This document shows positions 44,369 through 54,560 of a stretch of 64,000 nt of DNA, piece after piece; within the stretch, counting starts at the first letter, position 1, and every line of letters begins with the position of its first letter. Both the position numbers and the translations under genes were made by a program. The notes below the pieces were generated by a model. That model was not told where the DNA came from and did no database searches. It saw only the letters and a list, made by a program, of their open reading frames with translations. This stretch comes from Caecitellus pseudoparvulus. Lineage: Eukaryota > Bigyra: Bicosoecida. The stretch is from the NCBI GenBank assembly GCA_965644315.1, contig CBFFRQ010000086.1:1-64000 (forward strand), read 5' to 3'.

Positions 44369-47300
44369 ATGGCGGACCAGGTGAATCGCTGGCTGCAAAA
44401 GGAGTTGGGGGTGATCCCCGCACCACTGCATAGCTTCGAGGTTGCGTTTGCGTCGGGGAAGCTCCTTGGGAAGGTGTGCGCAGCGCTGGGTCTGCTGGAT
44501 GAGGAAGTCGCTGGCAGCCTTGAGGAGGGAGCGTCTAGTGGCGCTCGAGTGCGCAACTTCAAGAAGGTGGCAGGCGCCATCACTGCCAGTGGAGTAGCAT
44601 TGGATGGAAGGCTAATCAAGGATGTCATGACGGAGGCAAGGGGCGCCGCTGTCAACCTGCTGCTGCGGGTGAAGGATGCAGCCGAAGGCGCCTCTGAGAA
44701 ACGCTCAGCAATGCTGGCGGCAGCGGCTCAACGGGCGCTGGCTGGCGCTACTGTTCGCGATGCAGCTGCATCAGGGACTCGTGCCAAACTGTCTGAAATC
44801 GAGGCCCAGCGCACACCGGTGGAAGCTGCCCTCGCAGCTGGCGTGCCTCGCAAGCAAGTGTTGCTGGTGGCCCGCCTGCAAAAGTATGAGCAGCAGCGGG
44901 TGCAGGCTGAGAGGGCTGCTGATGAGGCAGCAGCACTGGCGTCCGCTGCTGGTGCTTCCTCTGCATCCATCATGCGTGACGCGCAGCGCGCAGCTCGCCA
45001 GGTGAAGCGGGAGTGGCTCACCCAGCACCTGGCAGAAGGTGAGAAAGCGTGGGCTGAGAACCAGCGGAAGTTCCTGGCTCGGCAGCAGGCTGACCTGGCG
45101 GCGGAGCTGGGCGCAGCTGCGGCAGCGGAGACCAAGGCCCATAACGCCATGGTGAGGGCAACGCGTGAGGCGCGATCTGGCATCGCGCAGATGGAGGACA
45201 CCATCCGCCGCCTGGGCGCCGGACCCGGGGGAGGACCGGGGGCGGCTCAGGACGAGGATGACGGGGGCCTGAACCCCCCGCCGCCCCTGGACACGACACA
45301 GGTGAACCCGTCTCGGGCCCGCTCAGCCCGGGCAGCCGCAGGGCAGGGGGGGCATGCCACCCCCATGGAGGTCAGTCTTCGCACGGCGTCTGCGGTGGCC
45401 AACCCGCTGTCGTGGGGCGCCATGGGGGGGCGGGGCTTGCCCACAGCGGGGCTCCTGCCGCCCCCCTCGTCCACCCACGCTTCGCTGGCGCACAGCCAGG
45501 CTGCCGCCTCCTCGCCCGAGCACCCGACGGCGTATTTCGCGCGCATGGAGGCCAAAGCAGGAGCGCATGAAGACAAGGAGGCGGCGAGCGAGCTCATGGC
45601 GACGATCAAAGATCGTGCGGCTGGCGTGGCCAAGGCCAGGCGCGAACGTGCCACTCGAGAGCGCCTCACTGGCGCACGGGCTGCTGCCATGGCGGTAGAG
45701 GCTGCCCAGAAGGTGGCCGTGGACAGGGAGGTTGCGCTGTACGTGGCCCAAGGGACAGCCTTGCGGGCCGAAGCCACCCAGGCCTGGGTGGCGCGCACCC
45801 TCAAGGCCAGACGCGTGGCGTCTGCCGCCGCTGAGGCGGTCGAGGCTGACGCGCGCCGGGCTGTGGACACCGCGCATGCTCTGCAGCTCGCGGCGGAGGC
45901 TGCCGCAGACGCCAAGGCAGCTCGAACGCAGCGCCTGTCGGCCGTGTACGCGGCTGCCGCCGCCACACGCCAAGCAGAAGCAGCGGCGGCGCATGCTGAG
46001 GCCGTGGCTACGGTGCAGCACACACTGCAGCTGCTTGTGGACCTGGCGGTGGAGGCGTCTCCCCCGCCTGGCCCTTCTTCCAGAGGGGCGGGCGGTGTGC
46101 CCCCGCCCCTGCCCCCGGCCACGTGGCGCCGCTTGAAGGCTGAGTTCGTTTCTGGGGCCATTGCTGAGCGGGGCAGGCGCGAGAAGGCGGCAGCTGCCAC
46201 TCAGGCTGCGCTGCGTGCGAACTCTGCCGCCGCCCTGCCGACAACCAGCCTGCCCACCGCCCTCGCAGCCGGAGGCGCCACCACGCCGGCCTTGCCCAGC
46301 GTGCTGTGGGGGCGCGTGGTGGGGGCGGACGCGGTGCAGGTCCTGGCACGCGGTGAGCTGCAGGGTGCGCACAGCAAGCCTTTGCCACAGCTGGCCCCCC
46401 TGGGCCAGCCCCCCCCCTGTCCCCTCATTGAGGCCCCCCAGGACCACGCCCGCCTGGCGCTGCAGAACAGCACCGTGGACAGCCCGGCCCTGAGTCAGTC
46501 GCCCCTCAGCAGGCTTCTGCAGGGGCTGGCCCTGCGCACGGAGGAGGATGCGGCTGAGGGGCCATGCGGCTGGAACAGGGGGGGCACTGCGCCAGCCGCA
46601 GTGCAAGCCTGGGCGCGAGACGGTGAGCCCCAGTGGGAACTGAACCGGCATGTGGGGACACGAGGGGATGTGGACATGGGAGGGGGGCTGACGCTGGCCC
46701 TGGCGGCCCCCCCCCTCCCCCTCCTGCGGCCCCCTCCCTCCACCCCTCCCACTGCCATCGCGCTCCTGGGGAGTCACCAACGGGCAATCCTCCCAGCTTG
46801 CAAGGCGGTGGCAGCAGCCTTGGCCCTGCCTTGCCTCGCGCCCGGCACGGTGGTGCAGCTGGCAGTGGCTGCGTCTCGCGTCGCCGCCCTGGCTCACGCC
46901 TGTGCCAGGCGCCTGGCTGAAGCACGGGCTGCCGCAGCCCACAGTGCCATTGCTGAGTGGTGTGCAGCAGCTGGGGGGGGCAAGGGTGCCCCCACCGCTG
47001 CCGCCCTGCAGGGCCAGCCCATTGACGCTCTGCCTGGGGAGCTACGGGCGACATTGGCTGCCGAGCAAGGCGCTGCAGTGACGCAACTGGCGCCCGATGT
47101 GAGCTCGACCCTAGATCGCACGCAAGCTGTTCTCACCGCCGTGCCGGCCGCACTACGCCCTGCCTTGCACCACCTAGCACTCAGCGCGCTGCCAGTGGCA
47201 CTGGCGGCGGTGGGCTGCATCCCGCCCCTGGCCACGCCCGGGCCGCCCGGGAGCGCGCCTGGTCTGTCCTACCTCGGCCCATCCCAGGACCCTGCCTTCC

Positions 47301-50300
47301 CTGTGTCAGTGGAGGGTGCCGAGTTTGACTTGCTGCGGCAGGTGCCGTCCGCTTCCACCAGCGGAGTGCGCTGGAACGAGTGGGCGGCTGATGACGCGCT
47401 AATTGGCCTCGGCATCGCAGCACAGGCGCTTGCCTGCCGAGCTGAGCCGGTCACACCAAGCACGCCCCCCACGCCACAACCTGCCTCAACTGGGTGGCGC
47501 ACCCCAGTCACGCCAGCGCAGGCCTTTGGCATGGCTGCAGCGTGTCTGCGCCAGAGGCGGGCAGCAGTGAGGTGGGCCCACCTCCCGCGTGACTCCTCCC
47601 TGTACACCGCAGCGGTGGCACCCACTCCCGGCACCCCTAAGCCAAAAGGGCGCAAGTCCCAACGCACAGGCCCGGCAGGGGGTTTGGGCTCCAGCACCCT
47701 GCCGGGGTCACAGCAGGCCTGGCCACAGGCGCAAGCGCCGCACGGGGTGCCTCTCGCGACCCCCCTTCCTGCTGTGGAGTTGGTGCGTAGCTCTGCATGG
47801 TTCGTATCTGCGCTCGGTGTCATCGTGCGCCGAGTGACGTGCCGCCAGGCGCCAGGGATCGTGCTGGCAGACATGCCTGGAAGCTGGGCGGAGCGCACCA
47901 TGGTGCAGGCGGCGTGTGGTCGGGGGGCCACGGTGGCGGTGCGCCTGCGCCCAGCTGCGGGGGAAGGCAGCGATGTGGATGATGGCGCCTTGGGCGCCAT
48001 GCTGGGCCCAGGCGCTGCTGTGCCAGCCTGCAGCGTGGCGGGTGTGACAGTGGATGAGCAGGGGTGGCTGCAAGTGCCGGAGGCTGGCGAGGGTGGCGCC
48101 CCTTCTCACCCTCGCACACCTGCTGCCGCAAGCACACCAAAGTCTCGCAAGGGGCCTGCAGCCACTGGCGTCCCCTCTGATCCGCGCAGTGCAGAGGAGC
48201 TGGGTGCAGCCGCCCTCGTGGAGCCGTGGGTGCCTGTACATGGGGAGGGGGAGGCAGGGTCAATGGATGCCCTCCCCCTGTGGCTTCGTGTGGGACCAGA
48301 GGTGCCAGTGGATGCCGAGGGCGTGCCAGACCTTCCTGCAGGGGCCACATCGCTGTGTCAGGCAAGTTCTGACGAACTGGGTCCGCCTGCCGCGGAAACG
48401 TGGGCCATGCTGGGCTCAGGGCGGGTGGTGCGCATGGCAGCGGGAGAGGGTGGCGCTGCGGAGGGCATGGTGCACCCCCACCTGGCAGCGCTGCAGGCAC
48501 TGGAGGAGGTGACGAGCACCGCTGCCACTGCTGCTTCACCGGAGTCCCCCCTGTCCACGCATGTCATTGCGGCAGCCCTGGCAGGCGGTGGGGGCACTGC
48601 GCTGGGGGCTGCCAATGGTGTCGTGCAGGGCGGGGGCCAAGTGGACCCGGGGCTTGTCCTGGGACTGCCGTCTGTCCCCAGTGCGCCAGCGGCCAGCACG
48701 GGGGCTGGGGCTGGGTCCACGCCTCAGGGTCTGCAGCAGCGCCTGGGAGTCACCGTGCCACTGCCTGCGTGGCCCTGGCAGGTGCACGCACCTGCCTTGG
48801 GCCTGGGGGAGGGTGCGGCGCCGTTGGTGGACCCCAGCCCGTTCTCTCCGTCAAAGGCTTCCTCCCCCCGACGATCCAAGAGCGCCAAGAGCCCAAAGAG
48901 CGCCAAGAGCGGGCAAGCACTACACTCGGAAGACTTGGACGATCCGCGCCAAGCTGTGGCCCGCCTGGCCGCCTCACTGCCGAGTGCGTCCGCTGAGGAG
49001 GGTGAGGTAGAGCGAGCCCCCTTGCCATTCTCTGAGCTGCGCCTGGCTGAGCGCCTGTTAGCGACGCAGGACACCCTGGCAGCACGGGAGGCTGAGTTGA
49101 GGGGTGGCGGGGCGCTGCAGCCTGGGCCATGGGCAGGGGCTGGCCCAGCAGGCTCTGTTGGCAGCAGCAAGAAGGGCAGGGGTGGGGCGACTGCCTTCAC
49201 AGCGGCTGCAGAGGTGCAGGAGCCGCCTGCGCGCCGCACGGTGGACGTCGTGGCACCAGCTTTGCACCAACTGGAAGAGTGGGTGGATGACAGCCAGGGC
49301 TGGTTGGACACTTGGTACGCGCTGTGCCAGCGCCACACCAAGTGGCTTGATGGTGCGGGAGGGGGGGCGCCCCCCCTGTCCCCAGCACAGCGCGTGCAAG
49401 GCACACTCATGGCCGCAATTGTGCAACCCTTCGTGGCAGCTGCCAGGAAGGATTTGGCCGTCCCAGCACTGTCCTTGGTGGCCTTGCAGCCTCACCCAAG
49501 TGCAACGCTTTCTACAGAGCAGGGTGAGGTGGCCTGCGACCCCGTGACGGGGCTGCAGCCTTCGGAGTCAGATGGAGCCGTGCAGGTGTCCGAACATGCG
49601 CTGGCAGCTGCAGCAGCTGTTCGACTGCTGGGCGGGGCGCACCCGGCCCTCGCCCTGCCCGGTACTCCGGACGAGCCTGCCCCCCCCACGCCCAAGCGGG
49701 CACCCCCCCCTTCCCCGAAACGCAAGGGTGGGAAGGGCTCCAACGCCGCAGGGTTGCCGCCTGCTGACGAGGCTGTGGGTGCGCTGGGTGCAGCCTGCCC
49801 TGTGGCGATGGTGCCCCCGGCAGATGGTGCCGCCTGGCGGGACACACTGATCGCTGCCGCCGCTGAAGCCATGTCGCTGGGACATCTGCAGAGTGCGGGT
49901 GCGAAGGCTGCCACCAGCCTCATGCTGCACGCAGCAGATGTTCAGGCGGCAACACAGGCACAACTGCCTCCCCAGCGGGCGTGGACTGCCGGTGTCAAGC
50001 CGCCCGCGCCCGTACTAGAGGAAGGCAAGAACGCCATTGCAGAGCTGTCAGAAAGCGAAGAGGAGGGGCCTGGGGGTGCGGACGTGCAGGTGCGTGTGCC
50101 GTTGCCGTCTCCGCTGGGCGGACTGGCAGCGCGGCACTGCGCCCCAGCCACCCGCCAGCTGCAGGCGTCCACGCCCGTGCACGAAGCACTGCTGCACTTA
50201 GTCGCCACCAGTGGTTGGGCAGGGTCACAGCCGGCCTCTGGCCAGTCTCTGGAGGGGCTGTGGCTGCAGGCACTGACGGGCTCCCCCACAGCCCTGGGCA

Positions 50301-53300
50301 CCCTATGCGACCTGCCCAGGCTTCTGCAGCTGTGGTTGGGCAGTGTGCGGCAGGCCCAAGTCATTGCAGAGCGCCTGGCAGTGTGGCGCCGCGTGGAGAG
50401 CGGCTTGCAGGCAGAGCATCTCCGTGCGCGCGCCAGGACATTCCTGTCGCTGTTGCGGGCGCCCTGGCAATGTCTGGAGGACCACCCGTATAGCAAGCAC
50501 TACCGTGGTAGTGCAGGCGCCTGCTCCACGCCTAGCTCGGCAGGCCTCAGCGCCACGGCGGCACTGAAGCTGCGTCAGGCGCACAGTCGCCTGACGCCAG
50601 CACAGCTGGCGGCCACAGCGGGACCACGCGCAGCTCCACCTCCCAAGCCATGGCTACAGCCGGGAAAGACCACCCTCCCGATGCACGGCACTGGCCGCGG
50701 GCCTTGTCGGGGGGAGGTGGCGGTGGATGGGGGGAGCAACGGCCCTACCCACCCTGGAGGGGGCCGCCTCTTGCCGCACGTGCTGGGTCAGCGGGATCCA
50801 CCCCTGTCCCTGCTCGGCACCACATGGGGCACTGGGGGCACTGCCCTGGCCCCTGCCACGCTGTACCGCCCGAGACTGAGCATGCCTCCAGCGCCTGTGG
50901 CTGAGGCCAGTGCCGATGCGGCCGCTGCCGCATCCGGGTCTGACCCCATCCCGCCCATGGCCGGCTCGCCACGATACCCCACCCTCACCTCGCCCGGCCA
51001 GGCTGCCCTGTACGAAGCAGGCCGCCACCTGAATGCCCTGCCTGCTGAAGCGTGGGGGCAGGCACGCGTGCTGGATGCGGCGGGCGCTGTCGTGGATGAC
51101 GCGGTCGCCCAGGTGTGGTCAGAGGTGCAGGATGCGAAGGAGGCTGCGGCAGCCCTCGCGGCAGCCTTCCAGGCAGATGCGTGGCTGGACGTGGCAGAGG
51201 CTCGCCAGTGCGCCTTGGGAGACCTGGCCCTGCAGGCAGCGTTGCAGGTGGTGGTGGATGCGGCAGTGGTGGCTGTCATTGGGACCACCTCCCTGGACGG
51301 GCCCACTCCTTGTGGTGCCAAGGCTGCAGACACTGCGGTGCAAGGCTTGCAGGCGCTGGCAGAGGGGACGGGCGCAGACCTCTTGCCGAAGGCAACTCCA
51401 CCACACGCCCTGCCGGGACACTTGTGTGACGCTGCAGGCAAGGCAGCACGCCGCCTCGCTGACGTTGCTGTGGATGCCTTGGCGCATGAGAAGACACAGG
51501 TGCAAGTGGCTGTGTGGCAGGCGGTACAGGGTGCTCAGCAGTCCCTGCGTGCAGCTGTGCAGGAGTGGTGGGGTGCCCTGTGCACCTTGCGACAGGCCCA
51601 CGCGGCGGTGCAAGAGGACTGCCACCAGTGGCTAGCGGTGTGGACAACGGAGCGCTGCGATGCGCTGGATGCCGTGCGGGACCGCCTGTGTGAGTACCTG
51701 GCGACCGGCCATGACTTTGCAGAAGAACGGGAGCAGGCGGCACGGGCGGCAGCGACGCAGGCGGCGGCAGCGACAGCTCGCCTGCCCGCCGGGCAAAGTG
51801 GCCCGCCCACCGCCTCCACTGGCCAACGCACTCTTTTGCTGCGGGATGTGGCGGAGGTGGCTCGGAGCCAGGTGCACCCAGGCTTATCTGCGGCCAGCTT
51901 GACTTTGCCCAGCCACGACTCCATTGTGTGTCCTTACGGAGTCAGTGCCAGCCGCCCTGGACTCGTGTGGCCGACGGAGGTGACTCCAGGCGCAGATGCC
52001 GCGGTGCAGAGCGCCCTGCAAGCTGCGGCCAGTGTGAACAGCTGCCCAGGGCCCAACTGGGGCACCCGCGCCGGCACGGCTTCCGCTTTTTCTGCCGCTC
52101 AGGCGATGTTGGAGTTGCCCAGCGTGCCGGACTCTGCGCTTGCAAGTCCAGCCTCACCCCGCCCCGTGACTGTGGGCGGCACTGGCGCCAGGGCAGCTTT
52201 CAACCTTCGCCGTCCGCAGGGGGCCAGCGAAAGGGGCGTGGAGGGAACTGCCCCGACGCCTCTGTATGCTGGCCCCCTCTGCCAGGCTTCAGCAGCGCTG
52301 GAGGCGGGGGGCAAGGGATGGCTGTCGGCCTTGCGGAACCTGTGGCTCAACGAAGCGTCAGGGGGGGGTGGGCACGCACACTCGCGGGGCGCCGCCGACG
52401 TAGACAGCGGGGCCGGCGCTCTGGCTACAGCTCCTCTCGGCACCCATGCCCCACTGCCGCTGTCTCAGTCGGCCCGGGTCCAGGCGAGCCGCCTTCGGCA
52501 GCATGCATCCCAGCGTGCCACTATCGCGGGCAGTGCGGGGGGGCGCCGGCGCGGGGATGAGGCACTCTCTGCCACAGGCATGTCACTGGGGGGCGCTGAT
52601 GAGAGCGAGGCTGACGGTCCAGGCGCCTGGGTCACCCTCACCCGGGGCCCCGGCGCTGCTGGCATGCGTGTGCTGGTGCACGGGCAGCCTTGGGTGAACC
52701 TGCCCCAGGCCCTGGCCATGCCTCCGCCAGGCTTGGCCGCTTGGATCGCCGCCGCCTTGGACACCACCCCGGCACTGCACGTCGCTCTGCAAGAGGGCGT
52801 CGCTGCACTGCAGCCGCAGTGCCTGCCAGAAGCACTGTGGGCCCAGGCCGCTGAGGTAGGCGGAAGAGAGGGGGGAGGGGGGCGCCTGACTCTACAGGGG
52901 CTGCTTGGCAGCATCACGCGGCAGGGCGCCACAGCACAGGCAGGGCTGGGGGCTGCAAGTGCACTCCTGTTGGGTTGCGTTGCCCCAGTGGCTGCCTGGC
53001 TTCGAGATGCGCTGGGCGCCTGTGACGACGTGCCTCCCACATGGCATCGCCTCGCCGCTGAGACGCCTGTGGAGCTAGCGACTGCTGTGGAGGGCGCCAT
53101 GCAGGCCATGGCGGAAGCACGTGCCGTTGCACCATGGGGGGAGCTGGGGGTGCCGACACGCATGTTCGCTGCGCTCGCAGCGACCTGCCTGCGACACGCC
53201 GTCGCGCACATCGCCGCCGCCGCTGCGCGCTTCCACACGAGCAAACGCGAGGGCACCCCTGCCCTCGTTCCGGCCAAGACCGTACCGGGACCAGCGGCGC

Positions 53301-54454
53301 TGAGCAAAGCTGTCCTGCGTGCGCTGCTGTGGGCGCTGGCGCAAGGCAGCTTCAAGGCGCCTCCCACGACAGAGCAGGTGCTGGTGATGGCCCGCAGTGC
53401 AGCACTGGCACGCAGTGCACCACAGGAGGGCGACACACCCGTTCCAGCGCCTGCCTTGACCGCGACCCACTTCAACCAGGCTCTCATGTGGTGGGAAGTG
53501 GCCCCACGGCAGGCGCGGGCACACGTGGCTGGGGTCGCTGGCATGCCGCCCCCGCCATCCCCCGCCACGCAACACCAGCTGGCCCACGATCCGCCTGCCG
53601 TCGTGCACGCAGACATGGCCGCTGCGGCCTGGGTGGGGCAGCTGCACCGGGGGCTGCAGCGCACTGCAGGGGCTGCCGGCTCGCCCCAGGCTGCAGCTTT
53701 GGGTGCAGCCTTCACAGCCCAGCTGCACTCGACACGGTGTGCCTGGTCCGCTGCTCTGCGCGGAGCAGTATGGGCGCTGTACAGCTACCCAGGCGAGCGG
53801 CGGCGGTCAGTGCGTGTGGCTGAGGATGAGCATGCCGCATCTACTGGCGGCGCCAGCGGCGCTGGTGGTCTGGTGCTGGACACTCACGCGTTGTTGTGCG
53901 ACGCGGCAGACCTGGTGGGTGGGTTGCCCACCGCCGCCACCCCCCTGGCTCCTGCCGCAGGAGCTGCTCTGTTCACGCCCCAGCCCCGAGCTGCGCCCCT
54001 GCTGCCCTCACTCGGGCCAGTACTGGGCACCCTCCTGGTGCATCCTCGTGGGTGCGGTGCCGTGGAGGAGGGTGAGGCTGCCCCACTGCGCGCCTGGCTG
54101 GCAGCTGTGCGTGGACCTGGGGAAGACTGGACGGCAGCCACATCCAGTGTTGGCGCTGCTGCGCGGCGGGTGCTGGGCGCAGATGCCGTGCCGTGGCAGG
54201 CCCTGGTGCAAGCAGGGGCGGCGTGCTTGGCTGCCTGTGCCAAGCACACCGCCACGGGCGAGCCCGGGGGGGGGCTGGCACCCAAGCGTGCCCCGCTGGC
54301 AGCTGGGCCGCCTCGGGAGTCCCTGGCTGATACTTACACTGCCCTCGCCGATGGACAAGCAGGCAGTGGCGAGGAGGGGGGTGAAGAGTGGGCTGCGCTG
54401 TCGCCGCCGGGGGATGTGTTCGTGGTGTTGCAAGGGACAGGACTGGCGGTATGA
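44369..54454 (+). CDS. SPEF2: SPEF2/CPC1-like flagellar central-pair protein
   Basis: A single exon of 3,361 residues from the ATG at 44369. The first 105 residues form a calponin-homology-like domain (MADQVNRWLQKELGV, then FASGKLLGKVCAALGLL and FKKVAGAITASGVALDG), aligning with the N terminus of SPEF2/CPC1. Ala/Glu/Arg coiled coils (about 110-270 and 400-570) run into TVQHTLQLLVDLAVEA with a following TWRRLKAEF, equivalent to the SPEF2 segment after its coil. Residues about 795-1180 look like a worn adenylate-kinase fold: a hydrophobic strand ALLGSHQR where the P-loop should be, and GIVLADMPGSWAE where DGFPR should be. The remaining 2,100 residues are Ala/Pro/Gly-rich with helical stretches. 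CPC1 in Chlamydomonas belongs to the C1b projection of the central pair. Ours is much longer, and orthology is strongest at the N terminus. Confidence 0.8.
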   Translation: MADQVNRWLQKELGVIPAPLHSFEVAFASGKLLGKVCAALGLLDEEVAGSLEEGASSGARVRNFKKVAGAITASGVALDGRLIKDVMTEARGAAVNLLLRVKDAAEGASEKRSAMLAAAAQRALAGATVRDAAASGTRAKLSEIEAQRTPVEAALAAGVPRKQVLLVARLQKYEQQRVQAERAADEAAALASAAGASSASIMRDAQRAARQVKREWLTQHLAEGEKAWAENQRKFLARQQADLAAELGAAAAAETKAHNAMVRATREARSGIAQMEDTIRRLGAGPGGGPGAAQDEDDGGLNPPPPLDTTQVNPSRARSARAAAGQGGHATPMEVSLRTASAVANPLSWGAMGGRGLPTAGLLPPPSSTHASLAHSQAAASSPEHPTAYFARMEAKAGAHEDKEAASELMATIKDRAAGVAKARRERATRERLTGARAAAMAVEAAQKVAVDREVALYVAQGTALRAEATQAWVARTLKARRVASAAAEAVEADARRAVDTAHALQLAAEAAADAKAARTQRLSAVYAAAAATRQAEAAAAHAEAVATVQHTLQLLVDLAVEASPPPGPSSRGAGGVPPPLPPATWRRLKAEFVSGAIAERGRREKAAAATQAALRANSAAALPTTSLPTALAAGGATTPALPSVLWGRVVGADAVQVLARGELQGAHSKPLPQLAPLGQPPPCPLIEAPQDHARLALQNSTVDSPALSQSPLSRLLQGLALRTEEDAAEGPCGWNRGGTAPAAVQAWARDGEPQWELNRHVGTRGDVDMGGGLTLALAAPPLPLLRPPPSTPPTAIALLGSHQRAILPACKAVAAALALPCLAPGTVVQLAVAASRVAALAHACARRLAEARAAAAHSAIAEWCAAAGGGKGAPTAAALQGQPIDALPGELRATLAAEQGAAVTQLAPDVSSTLDRTQAVLTAVPAALRPALHHLALSALPVALAAVGCIPPLATPGPPGSAPGLSYLGPSQDPAFPVSVEGAEFDLLRQVPSASTSGVRWNEWAADDALIGLGIAAQALACRAEPVTPSTPPTPQPASTGWRTPVTPAQAFGMAAACLRQRRAAVRWAHLPRDSSLYTAAVAPTPGTPKPKGRKSQRTGPAGGLGSSTLPGSQQAWPQAQAPHGVPLATPLPAVELVRSSAWFVSALGVIVRRVTCRQAPGIVLADMPGSWAERTMVQAACGRGATVAVRLRPAAGEGSDVDDGALGAMLGPGAAVPACSVAGVTVDEQGWLQVPEAGEGGAPSHPRTPAAASTPKSRKGPAATGVPSDPRSAEELGAAALVEPWVPVHGEGEAGSMDALPLWLRVGPEVPVDAEGVPDLPAGATSLCQASSDELGPPAAETWAMLGSGRVVRMAAGEGGAAEGMVHPHLAALQALEEVTSTAATAASPESPLSTHVIAAALAGGGGTALGAANGVVQGGGQVDPGLVLGLPSVPSAPAASTGAGAGSTPQGLQQRLGVTVPLPAWPWQVHAPALGLGEGAAPLVDPSPFSPSKASSPRRSKSAKSPKSAKSGQALHSEDLDDPRQAVARLAASLPSASAEEGEVERAPLPFSELRLAERLLATQDTLAAREAELRGGGALQPGPWAGAGPAGSVGSSKKGRGGATAFTAAAEVQEPPARRTVDVVAPALHQLEEWVDDSQGWLDTWYALCQRHTKWLDGAGGGAPPLSPAQRVQGTLMAAIVQPFVAAARKDLAVPALSLVALQPHPSATLSTEQGEVACDPVTGLQPSESDGAVQVSEHALAAAAAVRLLGGAHPALALPGTPDEPAPPTPKRAPPPSPKRKGGKGSNAAGLPPADEAVGALGAACPVAMVPPADGAAWRDTLIAAAAEAMSLGHLQSAGAKAATSLMLHAADVQAATQAQLPPQRAWTAGVKPPAPVLEEGKNAIAELSESEEEGPGGADVQVRVPLPSPLGGLAARHCAPATRQLQASTPVHEALLHLVATSGWAGSQPASGQSLEGLWLQALTGSPTALGTLCDLPRLLQLWLGSVRQAQVIAERLAVWRRVESGLQAEHLRARARTFLSLLRAPWQCLEDHPYSKHYRGSAGACSTPSSAGLSATAALKLRQAHSRLTPAQLAATAGPRAAPPPKPWLQPGKTTLPMHGTGRGPCRGEVAVDGGSNGPTHPGGGRLLPHVLGQRDPPLSLLGTTWGTGGTALAPATLYRPRLSMPPAPVAEASADAAAAASGSDPIPPMAGSPRYPTLTSPGQAALYEAGRHLNALPAEAWGQARVLDAAGAVVDDAVAQVWSEVQDAKEAAAALAAAFQADAWLDVAEARQCALGDLALQAALQVVVDAAVVAVIGTTSLDGPTPCGAKAADTAVQGLQALAEGTGADLLPKATPPHALPGHLCDAAGKAARRLADVAVDALAHEKTQVQVAVWQAVQGAQQSLRAAVQEWWGALCTLRQAHAAVQEDCHQWLAVWTTERCDALDAVRDRLCEYLATGHDFAEEREQAARAAATQAAAATARLPAGQSGPPTASTGQRTLLLRDVAEVARSQVHPGLSAASLTLPSHDSIVCPYGVSASRPGLVWPTEVTPGADAAVQSALQAAASVNSCPGPNWGTRAGTASAFSAAQAMLELPSVPDSALASPASPRPVTVGGTGARAAFNLRRPQGASERGVEGTAPTPLYAGPLCQASAALEAGGKGWLSALRNLWLNEASGGGGHAHSRGAADVDSGAGALATAPLGTHAPLPLSQSARVQASRLRQHASQRATIAGSAGGRRRGDEALSATGMSLGGADESEADGPGAWVTLTRGPGAAGMRVLVHGQPWVNLPQALAMPPPGLAAWIAAALDTTPALHVALQEGVAALQPQCLPEALWAQAAEVGGREGGGGRLTLQGLLGSITRQGATAQAGLGAASALLLGCVAPVAAWLRDALGACDDVPPTWHRLAAETPVELATAVEGAMQAMAEARAVAPWGELGVPTRMFAALAATCLRHAVAHIAAAAARFHTSKREGTPALVPAKTVPGPAALSKAVLRALLWALAQGSFKAPPTTEQVLVMARSAALARSAPQEGDTPVPAPALTATHFNQALMWWEVAPRQARAHVAGVAGMPPPPSPATQHQLAHDPPAVVHADMAAAAWVGQLHRGLQRTAGAAGSPQAAALGAAFTAQLHSTRCAWSAALRGAVWALYSYPGERRRSVRVAEDEHAASTGGASGAGGLVLDTHALLCDAADLVGGLPTAATPLAPAAGAALFTPQPRAAPLLPSLGPVLGTLLVHPRGCGAVEEGEAAPLRAWLAAVRGPGEDWTAATSSVGAAARRVLGADAVPWQALVQAGAACLAACAKHTATGEPGGGLAPKRAPLAAGPPRESLADTYTALADGQAGSGEEGGEEWAALSPPGDVFVVLQGTGLAV

Positions 54455-54499
54455 CGCGCAATGCACAGATTACTCCATCGGGCGTGGGTGTCTGGAACA

Positions 54500-54545
54500 A
54501 GGCTGCATTTTCGTATGTGTGTGTATGTGTGTTTTGTGTGTGGGC
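54500..54545. repeat. TG-rich simple repeat between convergent genes
   Basis: An interrupted (TG)n tract (tatgtgtgtgtatgtgtg and following) in the 106-nt gap between the stops of the SPEF2-like and LIN9 genes. It may serve as a GU-rich downstream polyadenylation element for the plus-strand gene. Confidence 0.7.
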
Positions 54546-54560
54546 GATTGGGCAGCAGCA

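Noticed and set aside
45323-46942. 539-codon minus-strand open frame
   Set aside because: Antisense to the SPEF2-like gene in an Ala/Pro-rich stretch; composition reflects GC content.
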